From an uncultured Clostridia bacterium (GTDB lineage Bacteria > Bacillota > Clostridia > Christensenellales > UBA1242), in contig CALWDZ010000005.1 in the NCBI GenBank assembly GCA_944376845.1, positions 1 to 64,000 on the forward strand: a stretch of DNA of 64,000 bases. Reading direction: 5' to 3'. Made by a program: the position numbers and the translations under genes. Position 1 is the first letter of the stretch, and every line of letters begins with the position of its first letter. Below the pieces are notes generated by a model that saw only the letters and a program-made list of their open reading frames with translations, was not told the origin of the DNA and did not search any database. Shown one piece after another: positions 42,863 through 51,267 of this stretch.

Positions 42863-43553
42863 ATTCAAAGTGTTTTCTATCGCTATATATAACTTTATTT
42901 AATAGATAAGCAATCATCTCTTTAACTGTCGGAGACTTGCGACATTTTGAAATATTATAAAACAATTGCTTGTCCTCACAACTTTCAAACGCACGCTTAA
43001 TTGCAAACCTTATCGCTCTTTCAACACTTGCTGGTTCTGTGTTATATTTTGTTGCTATAATTGGATATGTTTCAACACACTTTTTGTTTTTAACTTTTGT
43101 TCTATAATGTTCATAAACAATATCTGTAAGATATTTTGTACCTATATGTTTTGGTCTAAAGAATAAACTATCGAGTTCATCATTGACGATAACATAGCAA
43201 TACATCTTTTTACCTTCAAGTTCTTCATCTGACAAAAGATTATCTCTTCTTATTCTATTTATTGCTTTATCCATACTATCAAACATAATTATGTTTTTCT
43301 TAAGACCGTTATATGTAGTGTCCAAATAATAAAACTTTTTGACATCAGCAAGGTCTTCAAGTTGTTGATATGTTGCATTAACATCTTTGTCCACCACAAT
43401 AAAAGAAGATTCACTTCCAAGCAAGATGTACATAAGTTCGTCAAGAGTGGTGCAATCAAAAAAATACATATGCATTTTTGTACAAAAGTCTTTTAATTTG
43501 TTAAAATTTTCGCCCTTATCTTTATAAAAGTATATGACGGAGTTATCTTTCAT
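42861..43553 (-). CDS. Spo0A C-terminal-domain transcription factor
   Basis: 230 aa from the ATG at 43553 (AAAGGAG upstream). The C-terminal 100 residues match the Spo0A DNA-binding domain: GTKYLTDIVYEHYRTKV, then YPIIATKYNTEPASVERAIR (helix-turn-helix with the RAIR signature) and SPTVKEMIAYLL. The first 120 residues do not clearly show a receiver domain with the phospho-Asp pocket, so it may not be phosphorelay-controlled. A 0A box (TGTCGAA) covers its own transcription start, and an array of them lies further upstream. Likely an autoregulated regulator rather than classical Spo0A. Confidence 0.75.
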   Translation of the reverse strand: MKDNSVIYFYKDKGENFNKLKDFCTKMHMYFFDCTTLDELMYILLGSESSFIVVDKDVNATYQQLEDLADVKKFYYLDTTYNGLKKNIIMFDSMDKAINRIRRDNLLSDEELEGKKMYCYVIVNDELDSLFFRPKHIGTKYLTDIVYEHYRTKVKNKKCVETYPIIATKYNTEPASVERAIRFAIKRAFESCEDKQLFYNISKCRKSPTVKEMIAYLLNKVIYSDRKHFE

Positions 43554-43569
43554 TATATTTTCTCCTTTT

Positions 43570-43576
43570 TTCGACA
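43570..43576 (-). promoter_or_regulatory. 0A box at the transcription start of the Spo0A-domain gene
   Basis: Exact TGTCGAA on the minus strand, just downstream of the -10, where binding would block transcription. Confidence 0.6.
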
Positions 43577-43578
43577 AA

Positions 43579-43607
43579 ATTTTATCATAAATAATTTAAT
43601 AGGTCAA
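43579..43607 (-). promoter_or_regulatory. promoter of the Spo0A-domain gene
   Basis: Minus strand: -35 TTGACC (43607-43602), 17-bp spacer, -10 TAAAAT (43584-43579). Confidence 0.7.
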
Positions 43608-43671
43608 TAGAATTTTTAAAATTTTTATTTTTTTACAAAATTTTTGTGTTTTGTAAAAAATGTTTTTACTA

Positions 43672-43700
43672 TTGTTTTTCGTATGTTGGGGTTGTATAAT
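43672..43700 (+). promoter_or_regulatory. promoter entering the 0A-box array
   Basis: -35 TTGTTT (43672-43677), 17-bp spacer, exact -10 TATAAT (43695-43700), reading toward the small HTH gene. The 0A-box array begins directly after it. Confidence 0.55.
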
Positions 43701-43746
43701 ATGACATCTTTCGACATCGTTCGACACCGTTCTACATATTTCGACA
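43700..43746 (-). promoter_or_regulatory. 10-bp-phased array of 0A boxes
   Basis: TGTCGAA (minus strand) at 43740-43746, 43720-43726 and 43710-43716, and the variant TGTAGAA at 43730-43736; a degenerate fifth copy is at 43700-43706. Spacing is exactly one helical turn, so bound molecules would line one DNA face. TGTCGAA is the core of the Spo0A site. Confidence 0.75.
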
Positions 43747-43807
43747 CAAAAATATGTAGTAATTATATTTTTAGTCATAAAAATCGTTAAGTTTATACTC
43801 GGGGCGT

Positions 43808-44005
43808 ATGGAATTTGGCCACAATTTCAAATACTATAGGACTGTTTGTAATTTGACCCAAAGACAAGTGGCCAAACTTTTAGGTATTGCTCAAACCAAC
43901 ATCTCTAACTGGGAAAATAATCACACTCGCCCAGAATATGAGCATCTTGTTAAACTTTCCACCATATATGGTGTTTCTATTGATAAACTTCTTGGAATAC
44001 AATAA
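43808..44005 (+). CDS. small Xre-family HTH protein
   Basis: 65 aa, one complete HTH_3 domain: LTQRQVAKLLGIAQTNISNWENNHTRP and VSIDKLLG. No second domain. TATACT (43794-43799) ends 8 nt before the ATG; no ordinary ribosome site, so the mRNA is probably leaderless from that promoter, or longer from the promoter at 43672. Divergent from the Spo0A-domain gene and likely part of the same switch. Confidence 0.8.
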   Translation: MEFGHNFKYYRTVCNLTQRQVAKLLGIAQTNISNWENNHTRPEYEHLVKLSTIYGVSIDKLLGIQ

Positions 44006-44006
44006 T

Positions 44007-44321
44007 TTATTTTTTTTGTTGTTTCATATATTTAATTTCATCTTTAAGTTTATTTAGTTTTTTATCTATAATACTATCTATATTATAATCTTTAAAAAAG
44101 TACATCATTTGCTCTAGGCATAAACTTACATCTGCAATTTCTTCTACTACGCTTTCGGCTACATCTTTACCTTTATATTCGCCGTACAAAACTTTTCTTT
44201 TATACTTGTTTATTGCAACAGTAAGTTCCGCCATTTCTTCTATGCACTGGTCATATTGCGCAACAAGTCCCCATAAAGTTGTTGCTTCATCGTAGACTTT
44301 TAATCTTTCCTCTTTTGTCAT
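44007..44321 (-). CDS. MazG-like nucleotide pyrophosphohydrolase
   Basis: 104 aa. The all-alpha NTP-PPase pattern is visible: EEMAELTVAINK with the EExxE metal site, and VEEIADVSLCLEQM with the ExxD part. Members remove non-canonical or excess (d)NTPs. AGGAGG is present before the ATG. It faces nrdD, which makes dNTPs, across a 271-bp AT-rich gap; the functional link is only suggestive. Confidence 0.8.
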   Translation of the reverse strand: MTKEERLKVYDEATTLWGLVAQYDQCIEEMAELTVAINKYKRKVLYGEYKGKDVAESVVEEIADVSLCLEQMMYFFKDYNIDSIIDKKLNKLKDEIKYMKQQKK

Positions 44322-44523
44322 ACTCCTCCTTTTGTATACACTAACATATCAAATAATTTTTGTTTTTACAATCTTTTTTTATTAAAACATTTTTTTTGTT
44401 GTTGTTTTATAACAACTTTTTTTTATTAAATTTAAAGATGCATAAAAACTCAAAAAAATTCATATTTATTTTTCAAAAAAACGCTTGCTTTAAGTCATTT
44501 TGCGTGCTATCATTTTGTTATAT

Positions 44524-44570
44524 TTTCAATATATAGTGTAAAAAATTTTCAAAACCACAATATATTGTAA
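44524..44570. promoter_or_regulatory. tandem NrdR boxes upstream of nrdD
   Basis: Two copies of the NrdR core: CAATATATAG (44527-44536, then TGT) and CAATATATTG (44558-44567, after CCA). They are 31 bp apart, three helical turns, as is usual for NrdR operators (consensus ACACWATATATWGTGT). NrdR represses ribonucleotide reductase operons when dATP is high. Confidence 0.75.
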
Positions 44571-44592
44571 AAATATTTAAAGGAGTCTACAT

Positions 44593-46713
44593 ATGGTACA
44601 AGTAATAAAAAAAGATGGAAGTTTGGAAGATTACGACATCAATAAGGTCGTAAAAGCGGTTTCAAAGTCGGCTGAAAGAGTTCTTGTTAAATTTACAGAC
44701 GAGGACATAAAGAAATTATGCGATCGTGTAAATAGTAATGTAGAAAAACTTGGACAAGACAATGTTCCAATTCTCACTATGCACAGCATTGTTGAAGAAG
44801 CACTTGAAACTTATTTCCCAAAAGTTGCAAAAAGTTATAAGGACTATCGTGACTATAAGCAAGATTTTGTTGCAATGCTTGATGATGTATATCAAAAAAG
44901 TCAATCTATAATGTACATTGGCGACAAGGAAAACGCAAATTGCGACTCTACGCTTGTATCTACAAAAAGGAGTTTGATATTCAATCAACTAAACAAAGAG
45001 TTATACAAAAAGTTCTTCTTGAATAAAGATGAAATTCAAGCAATAAACGACGGCTACATTTACATTCACGATATGTCGGCTCGCCGTGACACAATGAATT
45101 GTTGTTTGTTCAATGTGGAAGAGGTTTTGTCTGGTGGTTTTGAAATGGGAAATGTTTGGTATAACGAACCAAAGACACTAGATGTTGCTTTTGACGTAAT
45201 TGGAGATATCGTTCTTTCTGCTGCAAGTCAGCAATATGGCGGATTTACAATACCAGAGTGCGATAAACTCCTTGTAAAGTATGCAAAAAAATCATATGAA
45301 AAATGGTATAACAAATATAAAAACTTGGGGCTTAGTGACGATGTTTGCCACTCTGAAGCCATGAAAGATGTACAGTATGAAATGAAACAAGGCTTCCAAG
45401 GTTGGGAGTATAAATTCAATACAGTTGCATCCTCGCGTGGTGATTATCCATTTATTGCAACAACATGCGGGCTTGCTACCGATGAATTTGGTAAAATGGC
45501 AGCAAAAACACTTCTTGAAGTCAGAAAAAATGGTCAAGGTAAAGCGGAATGCAAAAAACCAGTACTCTTCCCTAAGATTATATTCTTATATGATAAAAAT
45601 CTTCATGCAGAAGGCAAACCATGCCACGACGTTTTCCTTGCCGGAATTGAATGCTCCTCAAAAACCATGTATCCTGATTGGCTAAGTCTTACAGGAGAAG
45701 GGTATGTTGCAAGTATGTACAAAAAATATGGTCTTGCAATTAGCCCTATGGGTTGTCGTGCGTTTTTGTCACCTTGGTATGAACGTGGCGGAATGAAACC
45801 AGCCGACGAAAATGATAAACCTGTATTTGTTGGAAGATTTAATGTCGGCGCTGTGAGTTTGCATCTACCTATGATACTTGCCAAAGCAAGAAAAGAAAAT
45901 CGTGATTTCTATGAAGTGCTTGATTACTACCTTGAAATGATAAGAAATCTACACAAACGTACATATGAATATCTTGGAGAGATGCGTGCGTCTGTAAATC
46001 CACTCGCCTACTGCGAAGGAGGTTTCTATGGCGGGCACTTAAAATATAACGAAAAAATTAAACCATTGCTTAAAACCGCAACTGCATCTTTTGGAATTAC
46101 TGCACTAAATGAACTTCAAATGCTTTATAACCACAAATCTTTAAAAGAAGACGGCGAATTTGCACTTGAAGTTATGAAATATATAAACGACAAAGTGGCG
46201 CAGTTTAAAGAAGAAGACGGAAATCTTTATGCAATATACGGCACTCCCGCTGAAAATCTATGCGGACTTCAAATACAACAATTTAGAAGATTTTATGGCA
46301 TAGTTGAAGGCGTTTCAGACAAGCCATATGTTTCAAATAGTTTCCACTGCCACGTGACCGAAGATATTTCACCTATTGAAAAACAAGATAAGGAAAATAG
46401 ATTTTGGAATTTATTTAATGGTGGAAAAATTCAATATGTAAGATATCCTATTGACTATAATAAACAAGCATTTGTAACACTTGTAGAGCGGGCTATGGAT
46501 ATGGGATTTTATGAAGGTGTAAACCTTTCGCTTTCATATTGTGATGATTGTGGGCACTCAGAACTAGATATGGATGTTTGTCCAAAGTGCGGAAGCAAAA
46601 ACTTAACTAAAATTGACAGAATGAATGGCTATCTTGCCTACTCACGCGTTAAAGGAGATTCAAGACTAAACGATGCCAAAATGGCTGAAATTAAAGATAG
46701 ACGGAGTATGTAA
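44593..46713 (+). CDS. nrdD: anaerobic ribonucleoside-triphosphate reductase
   Basis: 706 aa. N-terminal ATP cone (MVQVIKKDGSLEDYDINKVVKAV), the class III core (DGYIYIHDMSARRDTMNCCLFN), a C-terminal zinc site (CDDCGHSELDMDVCPKC) and the glycyl-radical motif RMNGYLA with Gly679. Makes dNTPs without oxygen, so the cell can live anaerobically. AGGAG precedes the ATG; two NrdR boxes control it. nrdG starts directly after the stop. Confidence 0.97.
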   Translation: MVQVIKKDGSLEDYDINKVVKAVSKSAERVLVKFTDEDIKKLCDRVNSNVEKLGQDNVPILTMHSIVEEALETYFPKVAKSYKDYRDYKQDFVAMLDDVYQKSQSIMYIGDKENANCDSTLVSTKRSLIFNQLNKELYKKFFLNKDEIQAINDGYIYIHDMSARRDTMNCCLFNVEEVLSGGFEMGNVWYNEPKTLDVAFDVIGDIVLSAASQQYGGFTIPECDKLLVKYAKKSYEKWYNKYKNLGLSDDVCHSEAMKDVQYEMKQGFQGWEYKFNTVASSRGDYPFIATTCGLATDEFGKMAAKTLLEVRKNGQGKAECKKPVLFPKIIFLYDKNLHAEGKPCHDVFLAGIECSSKTMYPDWLSLTGEGYVASMYKKYGLAISPMGCRAFLSPWYERGGMKPADENDKPVFVGRFNVGAVSLHLPMILAKARKENRDFYEVLDYYLEMIRNLHKRTYEYLGEMRASVNPLAYCEGGFYGGHLKYNEKIKPLLKTATASFGITALNELQMLYNHKSLKEDGEFALEVMKYINDKVAQFKEEDGNLYAIYGTPAENLCGLQIQQFRRFYGIVEGVSDKPYVSNSFHCHVTEDISPIEKQDKENRFWNLFNGGKIQYVRYPIDYNKQAFVTLVERAMDMGFYEGVNLSLSYCDDCGHSELDMDVCPKCGSKNLTKIDRMNGYLAYSRVKGDSRLNDAKMAEIKDRRSM

Positions 46714-47202
46714 ATGAATTATCATAATATTACAAAAGACGATATGTTAAATGGTGACGGATTAAGAGTGGTACTATGGGTTGCCGGCTGTTCACATCAC
46801 TGCAAAGGTTGCCATAACCCTGAAACTTGGGCTCCTGATAGTGGAATAACTTTTGATGCTGATGCAAAACAAGAAATTTTTACAGAATTAGACAAAAACT
46901 ATGTTAGTGGAATAACTTTTTCTGGTGGTGACCCCTTGTTTAAAGGAAATATAGATACAGTAACCGCCCTTGCAAAAGAAATTAAGCAAAAATATCCAAA
47001 GAAAACAGTTTGGCTTTACACAGGTTATAATTTTGAAGATATAAAAAATCTTGAAATACTAAAATATGTAGATGTCTTGTGTGACGGCAGATTTGTATTA
47101 GAAAAACGTGACACACAGGCTCACTGGGTAGGCTCAACCAACCAAAGAGTGATAGATGTGCAAAAGTCACTGCAGTCTGACAAAGTAGTGTTACACGAAT
47201 AA
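46714..47202 (+). CDS. nrdG: anaerobic ribonucleotide reductase activase (radical SAM)
   Basis: 162 aa. Radical-SAM cluster motif CSHHCKGC (CxxxCxxC), GITFSGGDPLF for SAM binding, and NPETW. Generates the glycyl radical on NrdD. No gap from nrdD, so both are made from one mRNA. Followed by a repeat element and a terminator. Confidence 0.96.
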   Translation: MNYHNITKDDMLNGDGLRVVLWVAGCSHHCKGCHNPETWAPDSGITFDADAKQEIFTELDKNYVSGITFSGGDPLFKGNIDTVTALAKEIKQKYPKKTVWLYTGYNFEDIKNLEILKYVDVLCDGRFVLEKRDTQAHWVGSTNQRVIDVQKSLQSDKVVLHE

Positions 47203-47218
47203 GAATAACCTTTTTAAA

Positions 47219-47346
47219 GTTTTTCAGAGTGTAGGACAAATAAATCAGATTGCCGAAAAACAAGTGAGGCGAGACTCGCAGTAAACGAAGCAAGAAAAAA
47301 TTTCTTAATTTTTTCGGTCACGCAGTTTTTCGACAGTCTGAAAAAC
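47219..47346. repeat. short (internally deleted) copy of the hairpin repeat element
   Basis: Ends are inverted repeats GTTTTTCAGAGTGT and ACAGTCTGAAAAAC (one mismatch). The two halves match the two ends of the long copy at 51268-51579 in inverted orientation; the about 170-bp middle of that copy is missing. No coding capacity. Confidence 0.8.
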
Positions 47347-47367
47347 CTTCTTTTTTGAAGGTTTTTT
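47341..47367 (+). terminator. terminator of nrdDG
   Basis: AAAAACCTTC / GAAGGTTTTTT hairpin with T-run, directly after the repeat element, whose end it shares. Confidence 0.8.
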
Positions 47368-47424
47368 AATTACTTTAACTCAAATATTATTGAACATTTT
47401 GGTGTTTTTTGATAATATCGAGAT

Positions 47425-49413
47425 ATGGATGAAAAAGTTTTAGAAACTGAACAAAAAAATCTTGTTTTTGTGCAAGGTTTAATAAATAATGATATTACTA
47501 CTTTAACTTCGTCTATTCAAAAAAGAAGAGATGAAATTAAAAGTATGCTTGAATATATAAGTTCAAACAACCTCGATGCCGGAGAACTTAAACAAGCATA
47601 CAGTTACATAAACAAAAACGACAAGTCGGCTTCGGAATTAGAAAAGGAAAAATCTTTTTTCCAAAAAGTATTGCCAAAGCCATTTTTTGCACGAATTTGT
47701 TTTTCTCAAGACTCTATTAAACGCGATTTTTATGTTGGACTTAAAGGCGTTAAAAAAGACAACTTTCCCTATGTCATTGACTGGCGCACTCCCGTTGCTT
47801 CGCTACTTTACTTCTCATCACTTGGCAAGACAAGTTACCTTGCTCCAATGGGTGAAATATTTGTTGATTTGACTCTTAAAAGACAATTTAGATTAAAGCC
47901 AAACCAAATTGTTTACTATGTCGACACTGATACAAAAATAGATGACAATTTTTTGCAAGAGATGTTGAGTCAAAATACATCATCTTATATGCACAATATT
48001 GTCCAAACAATCCAAAGTGAACAAAATGAAATTATTAGAAAATCTCCTTCACAAACTGTCATAATTGACGGTATCGCTGGTTCTGGAAAAACATCTATTG
48101 CAATGCACAGAATTTCATATATATTGTTTAGTAACCGCGGTGAAATAACCAGTCAAAACATAATGGTTATTTCTCCAAATAGACTTTTTTCTAAGTATAT
48201 AGGCGAACTTTTGCCAGAACTTGGCGAAGAAAATGTTTTGGCTTGTCCAATCACTTGGGTTTTTGGAGAGATTGGCTTAACTCCAAAAGAGTTTGCTAGC
48301 AAACTTGATATGATTGAGCAACAATTTTCAAGCGAAAAAAGAAGAAAAGAAATTGACATCAAATATTCAATCAAATTTTTTGATGAAGTAAATGATTTTT
48401 TGGAGAAGTTTGATATTACCCCTTACATAACTATGGCACTAGAAAAATGTAATATCTCTATACCAAAAGAAATTTTTGCAAGTTTGAACTTAAAGCCTTC
48501 GTCTGACATAAAGACAAGAATTGAAAACACTCTTCATATGGCACTTGTTAAAAACTTCCCAAAAATTTTAGATAAAGACCTTCAAAAAATTCAAAACAAA
48601 GTGCTAGGCTATTTAAAAAGTCTTGATACAAACACTCTTATATCTAAGCTGTACGAACAAAAAGATTTTCACTATAACGAAAAAATGCCAGCATATGAAG
48701 ATGTATCTATTTATTGTTATTTAAACTACAAACTTAACGGAGTTAAGAAAAATTACTACATAAAACACATTTTTGTTGACGAAATGCAAGATTATGATTG
48801 CTTTTCTATATATCTTTTAAGAGAGATTTACCCTAATGCAGTAATGACCCTTGCTGGTGACTTTAATCAAAATCTTTTGTCATGCCAATCAAATCTTGAA
48901 ATGCTTACACGAATTTTTCCAACAACAAAAGTTGACCATTTGGATATAAGTTACCGTTCAACACAAGAAATAATTGAATTTTCTCAAAAAATTATTGATG
49001 GAAATCATAATTCTCACCTTGTAAGACATGGTGAAAAACCACAAGTTTTGAATTTTAAAGACGATGATGAATTTGTAAACTTTGTAAATAACTTGTGTGA
49101 AAAATATAAAAATGACAAGATTGCAATAATAACAAAAACCCTAAGCCAAGCCAAACAAACAAAAAAATTGTTTAGTGATTTTACTTTGATTGAAGATGAA
49201 AAAAATGATTCGCTTTTGACATCTAACAAAATAATAACAACGACATTTTTAAGTAAAGGTCTTGAATATGACCGTGTTATTATTAAAGATGCAAGCCAAT
49301 CAAATTATAACACAAAACTAGATAAACAAAACTTGTATGTTGCTTGTACCCGTGCTCTTCACGGACTTTATGTAACATATAGTGGTAAACTTACAAATTT
49401 TATTCCAATATAA
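47425..49413 (+). CDS. HelD-like superfamily I helicase/RNAP recycling factor
   Basis: 662 aa. N-terminal coiled coil (EQKNLVFVQGLINNDI...KRRDEIKSML), then the UvrD-like motor with Walker A DGIAGSGKTSIAMHR and HIFVDEMQDYDCFS (Walker B), and a C-terminal motif (STQEIIEFSQ, TLSQAKQTKKLF, LYVACTRALHGLYV). HelD rescues stalled RNA polymerase. GATAAT ends 8 nt before the ATG and there is no ribosome site, so it is probably leaderless. A repeat region follows. Confidence 0.85.
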   Translation: MDEKVLETEQKNLVFVQGLINNDITTLTSSIQKRRDEIKSMLEYISSNNLDAGELKQAYSYINKNDKSASELEKEKSFFQKVLPKPFFARICFSQDSIKRDFYVGLKGVKKDNFPYVIDWRTPVASLLYFSSLGKTSYLAPMGEIFVDLTLKRQFRLKPNQIVYYVDTDTKIDDNFLQEMLSQNTSSYMHNIVQTIQSEQNEIIRKSPSQTVIIDGIAGSGKTSIAMHRISYILFSNRGEITSQNIMVISPNRLFSKYIGELLPELGEENVLACPITWVFGEIGLTPKEFASKLDMIEQQFSSEKRRKEIDIKYSIKFFDEVNDFLEKFDITPYITMALEKCNISIPKEIFASLNLKPSSDIKTRIENTLHMALVKNFPKILDKDLQKIQNKVLGYLKSLDTNTLISKLYEQKDFHYNEKMPAYEDVSIYCYLNYKLNGVKKNYYIKHIFVDEMQDYDCFSIYLLREIYPNAVMTLAGDFNQNLLSCQSNLEMLTRIFPTTKVDHLDISYRSTQEIIEFSQKIIDGNHNSHLVRHGEKPQVLNFKDDDEFVNFVNNLCEKYKNDKIAIITKTLSQAKQTKKLFSDFTLIEDEKNDSLLTSNKIITTTFLSKGLEYDRVIIKDASQSNYNTKLDKQNLYVACTRALHGLYVTYSGKLTNFIPI

Positions 49414-49433
49414 AATTCCGTTTAAACTTATTA

Positions 49434-49608
49434 TGTCATGCTGACAACAGCTTCCCTGACGGAGAGGAAGCATCTTAACTTTATGAGATTCTTCGTCAAC
49501 CGTCAAGTAAGCCACACTCAGAATGACGCGAGGCGTGGTGTCTTTTCTAGCATACGCGAGAAATCTAAAAGATTCTTCGCTCTGCTCAGAACGACAGAAA
49601 GTAAAAAA
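49434..49608. repeat. GTCATTCTGAG-type repeat region after helD
   Basis: Several decayed units: GACGGAGAGGAAGCATC, GAGATTCTTCGTCAACCGTC, CACTCAGAATGACG, AGATTCTTCGCTCTGCTCAG. No gene from 49414 to 49822. Confidence 0.75.
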
Positions 49609-49620
49609 AAAGACTTTCTA

Positions 49621-49684
49621 AAAACAAGCGAGACGAGGCTCGCTATTTCAGCCTAGGCAGGAGTTTAATCTACCTAATGACTTC
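49621..49684. repeat. fragment of the hairpin repeat element
   Basis: AAAACAAGCGAGACGAGGCT, then GGCAGGAGTTTAATC and CCTAATGACTTC: two modules of the element without its ends. Confidence 0.6.
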
Positions 49685-49694
49685 TTTACATAAA

Positions 49695-49824
49695 AAAAGA
49701 CTGCCAAAAAGCAAGCAAGACAAGGCTCGACAAGTGGGTTCACGCAGGAGTTTAGTTCCCTAAATGACTGTGTGAACCCGCTTGACAGTAAACGAAGTAT
49801 TGCGATGCTTTTTGGCAGTCTTTT
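49695..49824. repeat. hairpin repeat element with 19-bp terminal inverted repeat
   Basis: AAAAGACTGCCAAAAAGCA (49695-49713) and its exact complement (49806-49824) bracket about 92 bp. Inside, GTGGGTTCAC pairs with GTGAACCCGC (near-perfect) and TTTAG / CTAAA forms a third, nested stem. It also carries CAGTAAACGAAG. It overlaps the stop codon of the gene at 49823 and may serve as its terminator. Confidence 0.8.
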
Positions 49825-50089
49825 AGCCTTGAAGACCCTTAGCCTGACGAAACATATCCTCTACCACTATGTCGTATATCTCTCCAAGCGTTGAACAGTA
49901 CTCAAGTACTTTCCAAGGTTCATTGGTATGATAATGTATTTTTATAAGTTCACTATCTCCAACAACAAGTAAGCAATCTCCAACAAACTTTGTGTTAAAA
50001 TAGTCCTTGATTTTATCTTCGTCCAAATCTTTTCCGTCAATTAGTAGTTGTGTGTCATACCTATAATTTAATTCTTCTTCCTCGTCCAT
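49823..50089 (-). CDS. small protein resembling the C-terminal domain of FakA/DAK-type kinases
   Basis: 88 aa. The stretch YDTQLLIDGKDLDEDKIKDY, then DCLLVVGDSELIKIHYHTNE and PWKVLEYCSTLGEIYDIVVE, follows the pattern seen near the C-terminus of fatty-acid kinase FakA (VVVGDxxLVKVHVHTxxPGxVLEYAxxxGELxxIxIxNM). The kinase domain itself is absent. A GGAG precedes the ATG. A FakB-like DegV is in the same window at 10222. Could regulate the FakA-FakB system or bind fatty acid alone; the function is inferred. Confidence 0.65.
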   Translation of the reverse strand: MDEEEELNYRYDTQLLIDGKDLDEDKIKDYFNTKFVGDCLLVVGDSELIKIHYHTNEPWKVLEYCSTLGEIYDIVVEDMFRQAKGLQG

Positions 50090-50217
50090 ATACTCTCCTT
50101 AAAAATTTATATTGCACAAATACTTTACATTATTCTATTTATATTTGTCAAATAATCTTAAAAAGAAACCTTACCTTTTGTGCACTTTTGGTGCACTTTT
50201 GAATAACTATATTTTTT

Positions 50218-50246
50218 TTGACAAAAATTACACACGATATTAAAAT
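50218..50246 (+). promoter_or_regulatory. mscS promoter
   Basis: Exact -35 TTGACA (50218-50223), 17-bp spacer, -10 TAAAAT (50241-50246). Confidence 0.75.
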
Positions 50247-50270
50247 AGTAGATGTACAAAAGGAGAAATT

Positions 50271-51254
50271 ATGAATTTATTACTTATTGACTGGAATGCT
50301 ATTGGACAAGAAGCACTCAATATTTTAAAAACAGTGGGTATAAATATTCTTCAATGTCTAGGAGTTTTTATTCTTGGCTACATTGTTATAAAACTAGTTA
50401 TAAAAGTTTTAAGAAAGATATTTTCAAAAACAAGGATGCCCTCTGTTACAGCAAAATTTTTGCTAACTATTATTAAATTTTCGCTATATTTATTACTACT
50501 AATTGCAATATGCCAAATTATTGGAATACCTATTACAGGTTTTGTCGCCGTTATATCTGCTGCAGGACTTGCACTTTCACTTGCTATGCAAGATAGCCTT
50601 TCAAATTTGGCAAATGGTGTTGTTATCATTAGTACCAGGCCTTTTAATGAAGGTGACTACATCAAAATTGACGATGTGGAAGGAACTGTTAAAGAAATTA
50701 AAATGCTCCACACCATTATTGACACATCGGACAACAAAACCATAAGTATACCAAATAGTATTGTTGTGGGAAGTGAACTTATTAACTATAGCCATAACAA
50801 AACAAGAAAAGTGACTTTTAGTTTTTCTGTTGACTATGCTACTGATGTGGAAAAAGCAAAACAAATTATTAAAAATGTTATGACAAGTTGTAACAAAGTT
50901 TTACTTGACCCTGCTCCATTTTCAGCACTTGATAAACTTGATGAAAGTTGCATAACAATAGCGGCAAACTGCTGGTGCTATAGCAATGACTACTGGGATG
51001 TATATTACTATGTAATGGAAAATGTTTTCAACGAGTTTAAGCGTGAAAATGTTGCTATGCCATATAACCAACTTGAAGTTAGACTTAGAAATGACAAAGT
51101 CACCTTACCTGTAAACGAACAACCACTTCCACAGCGTGACGAAAATTTGGCTGTAAAGCCACTTGAAAAAGATGATGAAAGCGATGCTTTTGAAAAATTT
51201 GTAAAAACTTATAAGAAGAAGAAAAAGGATAAAAAAGCAAAACAAAAAAAGTAA
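50271..51254 (+). CDS. mscS: small-conductance mechanosensitive channel
   Basis: 327 aa. Three membrane helices in the first 110 residues, the TM3 pore helix GLALSLAMQDSLSNLANGVV, then the beta domain (STRPFNEGDYIKIDDVEGTVKEI and ISIPNSIVVG) and a long basic C-terminal tail (KKKKKDKKAKQKK). Opens on membrane tension to release solutes. GGAG precedes the ATG; single gene. Confidence 0.93.
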   Translation: MNLLLIDWNAIGQEALNILKTVGINILQCLGVFILGYIVIKLVIKVLRKIFSKTRMPSVTAKFLLTIIKFSLYLLLLIAICQIIGIPITGFVAVISAAGLALSLAMQDSLSNLANGVVIISTRPFNEGDYIKIDDVEGTVKEIKMLHTIIDTSDNKTISIPNSIVVGSELINYSHNKTRKVTFSFSVDYATDVEKAKQIIKNVMTSCNKVLLDPAPFSALDKLDESCITIAANCWCYSNDYWDVYYYVMENVFNEFKRENVAMPYNQLEVRLRNDKVTLPVNEQPLPQRDENLAVKPLEKDDESDAFEKFVKTYKKKKKDKKAKQKK

Positions 51255-51267
51255 AAAAATAAACAAT

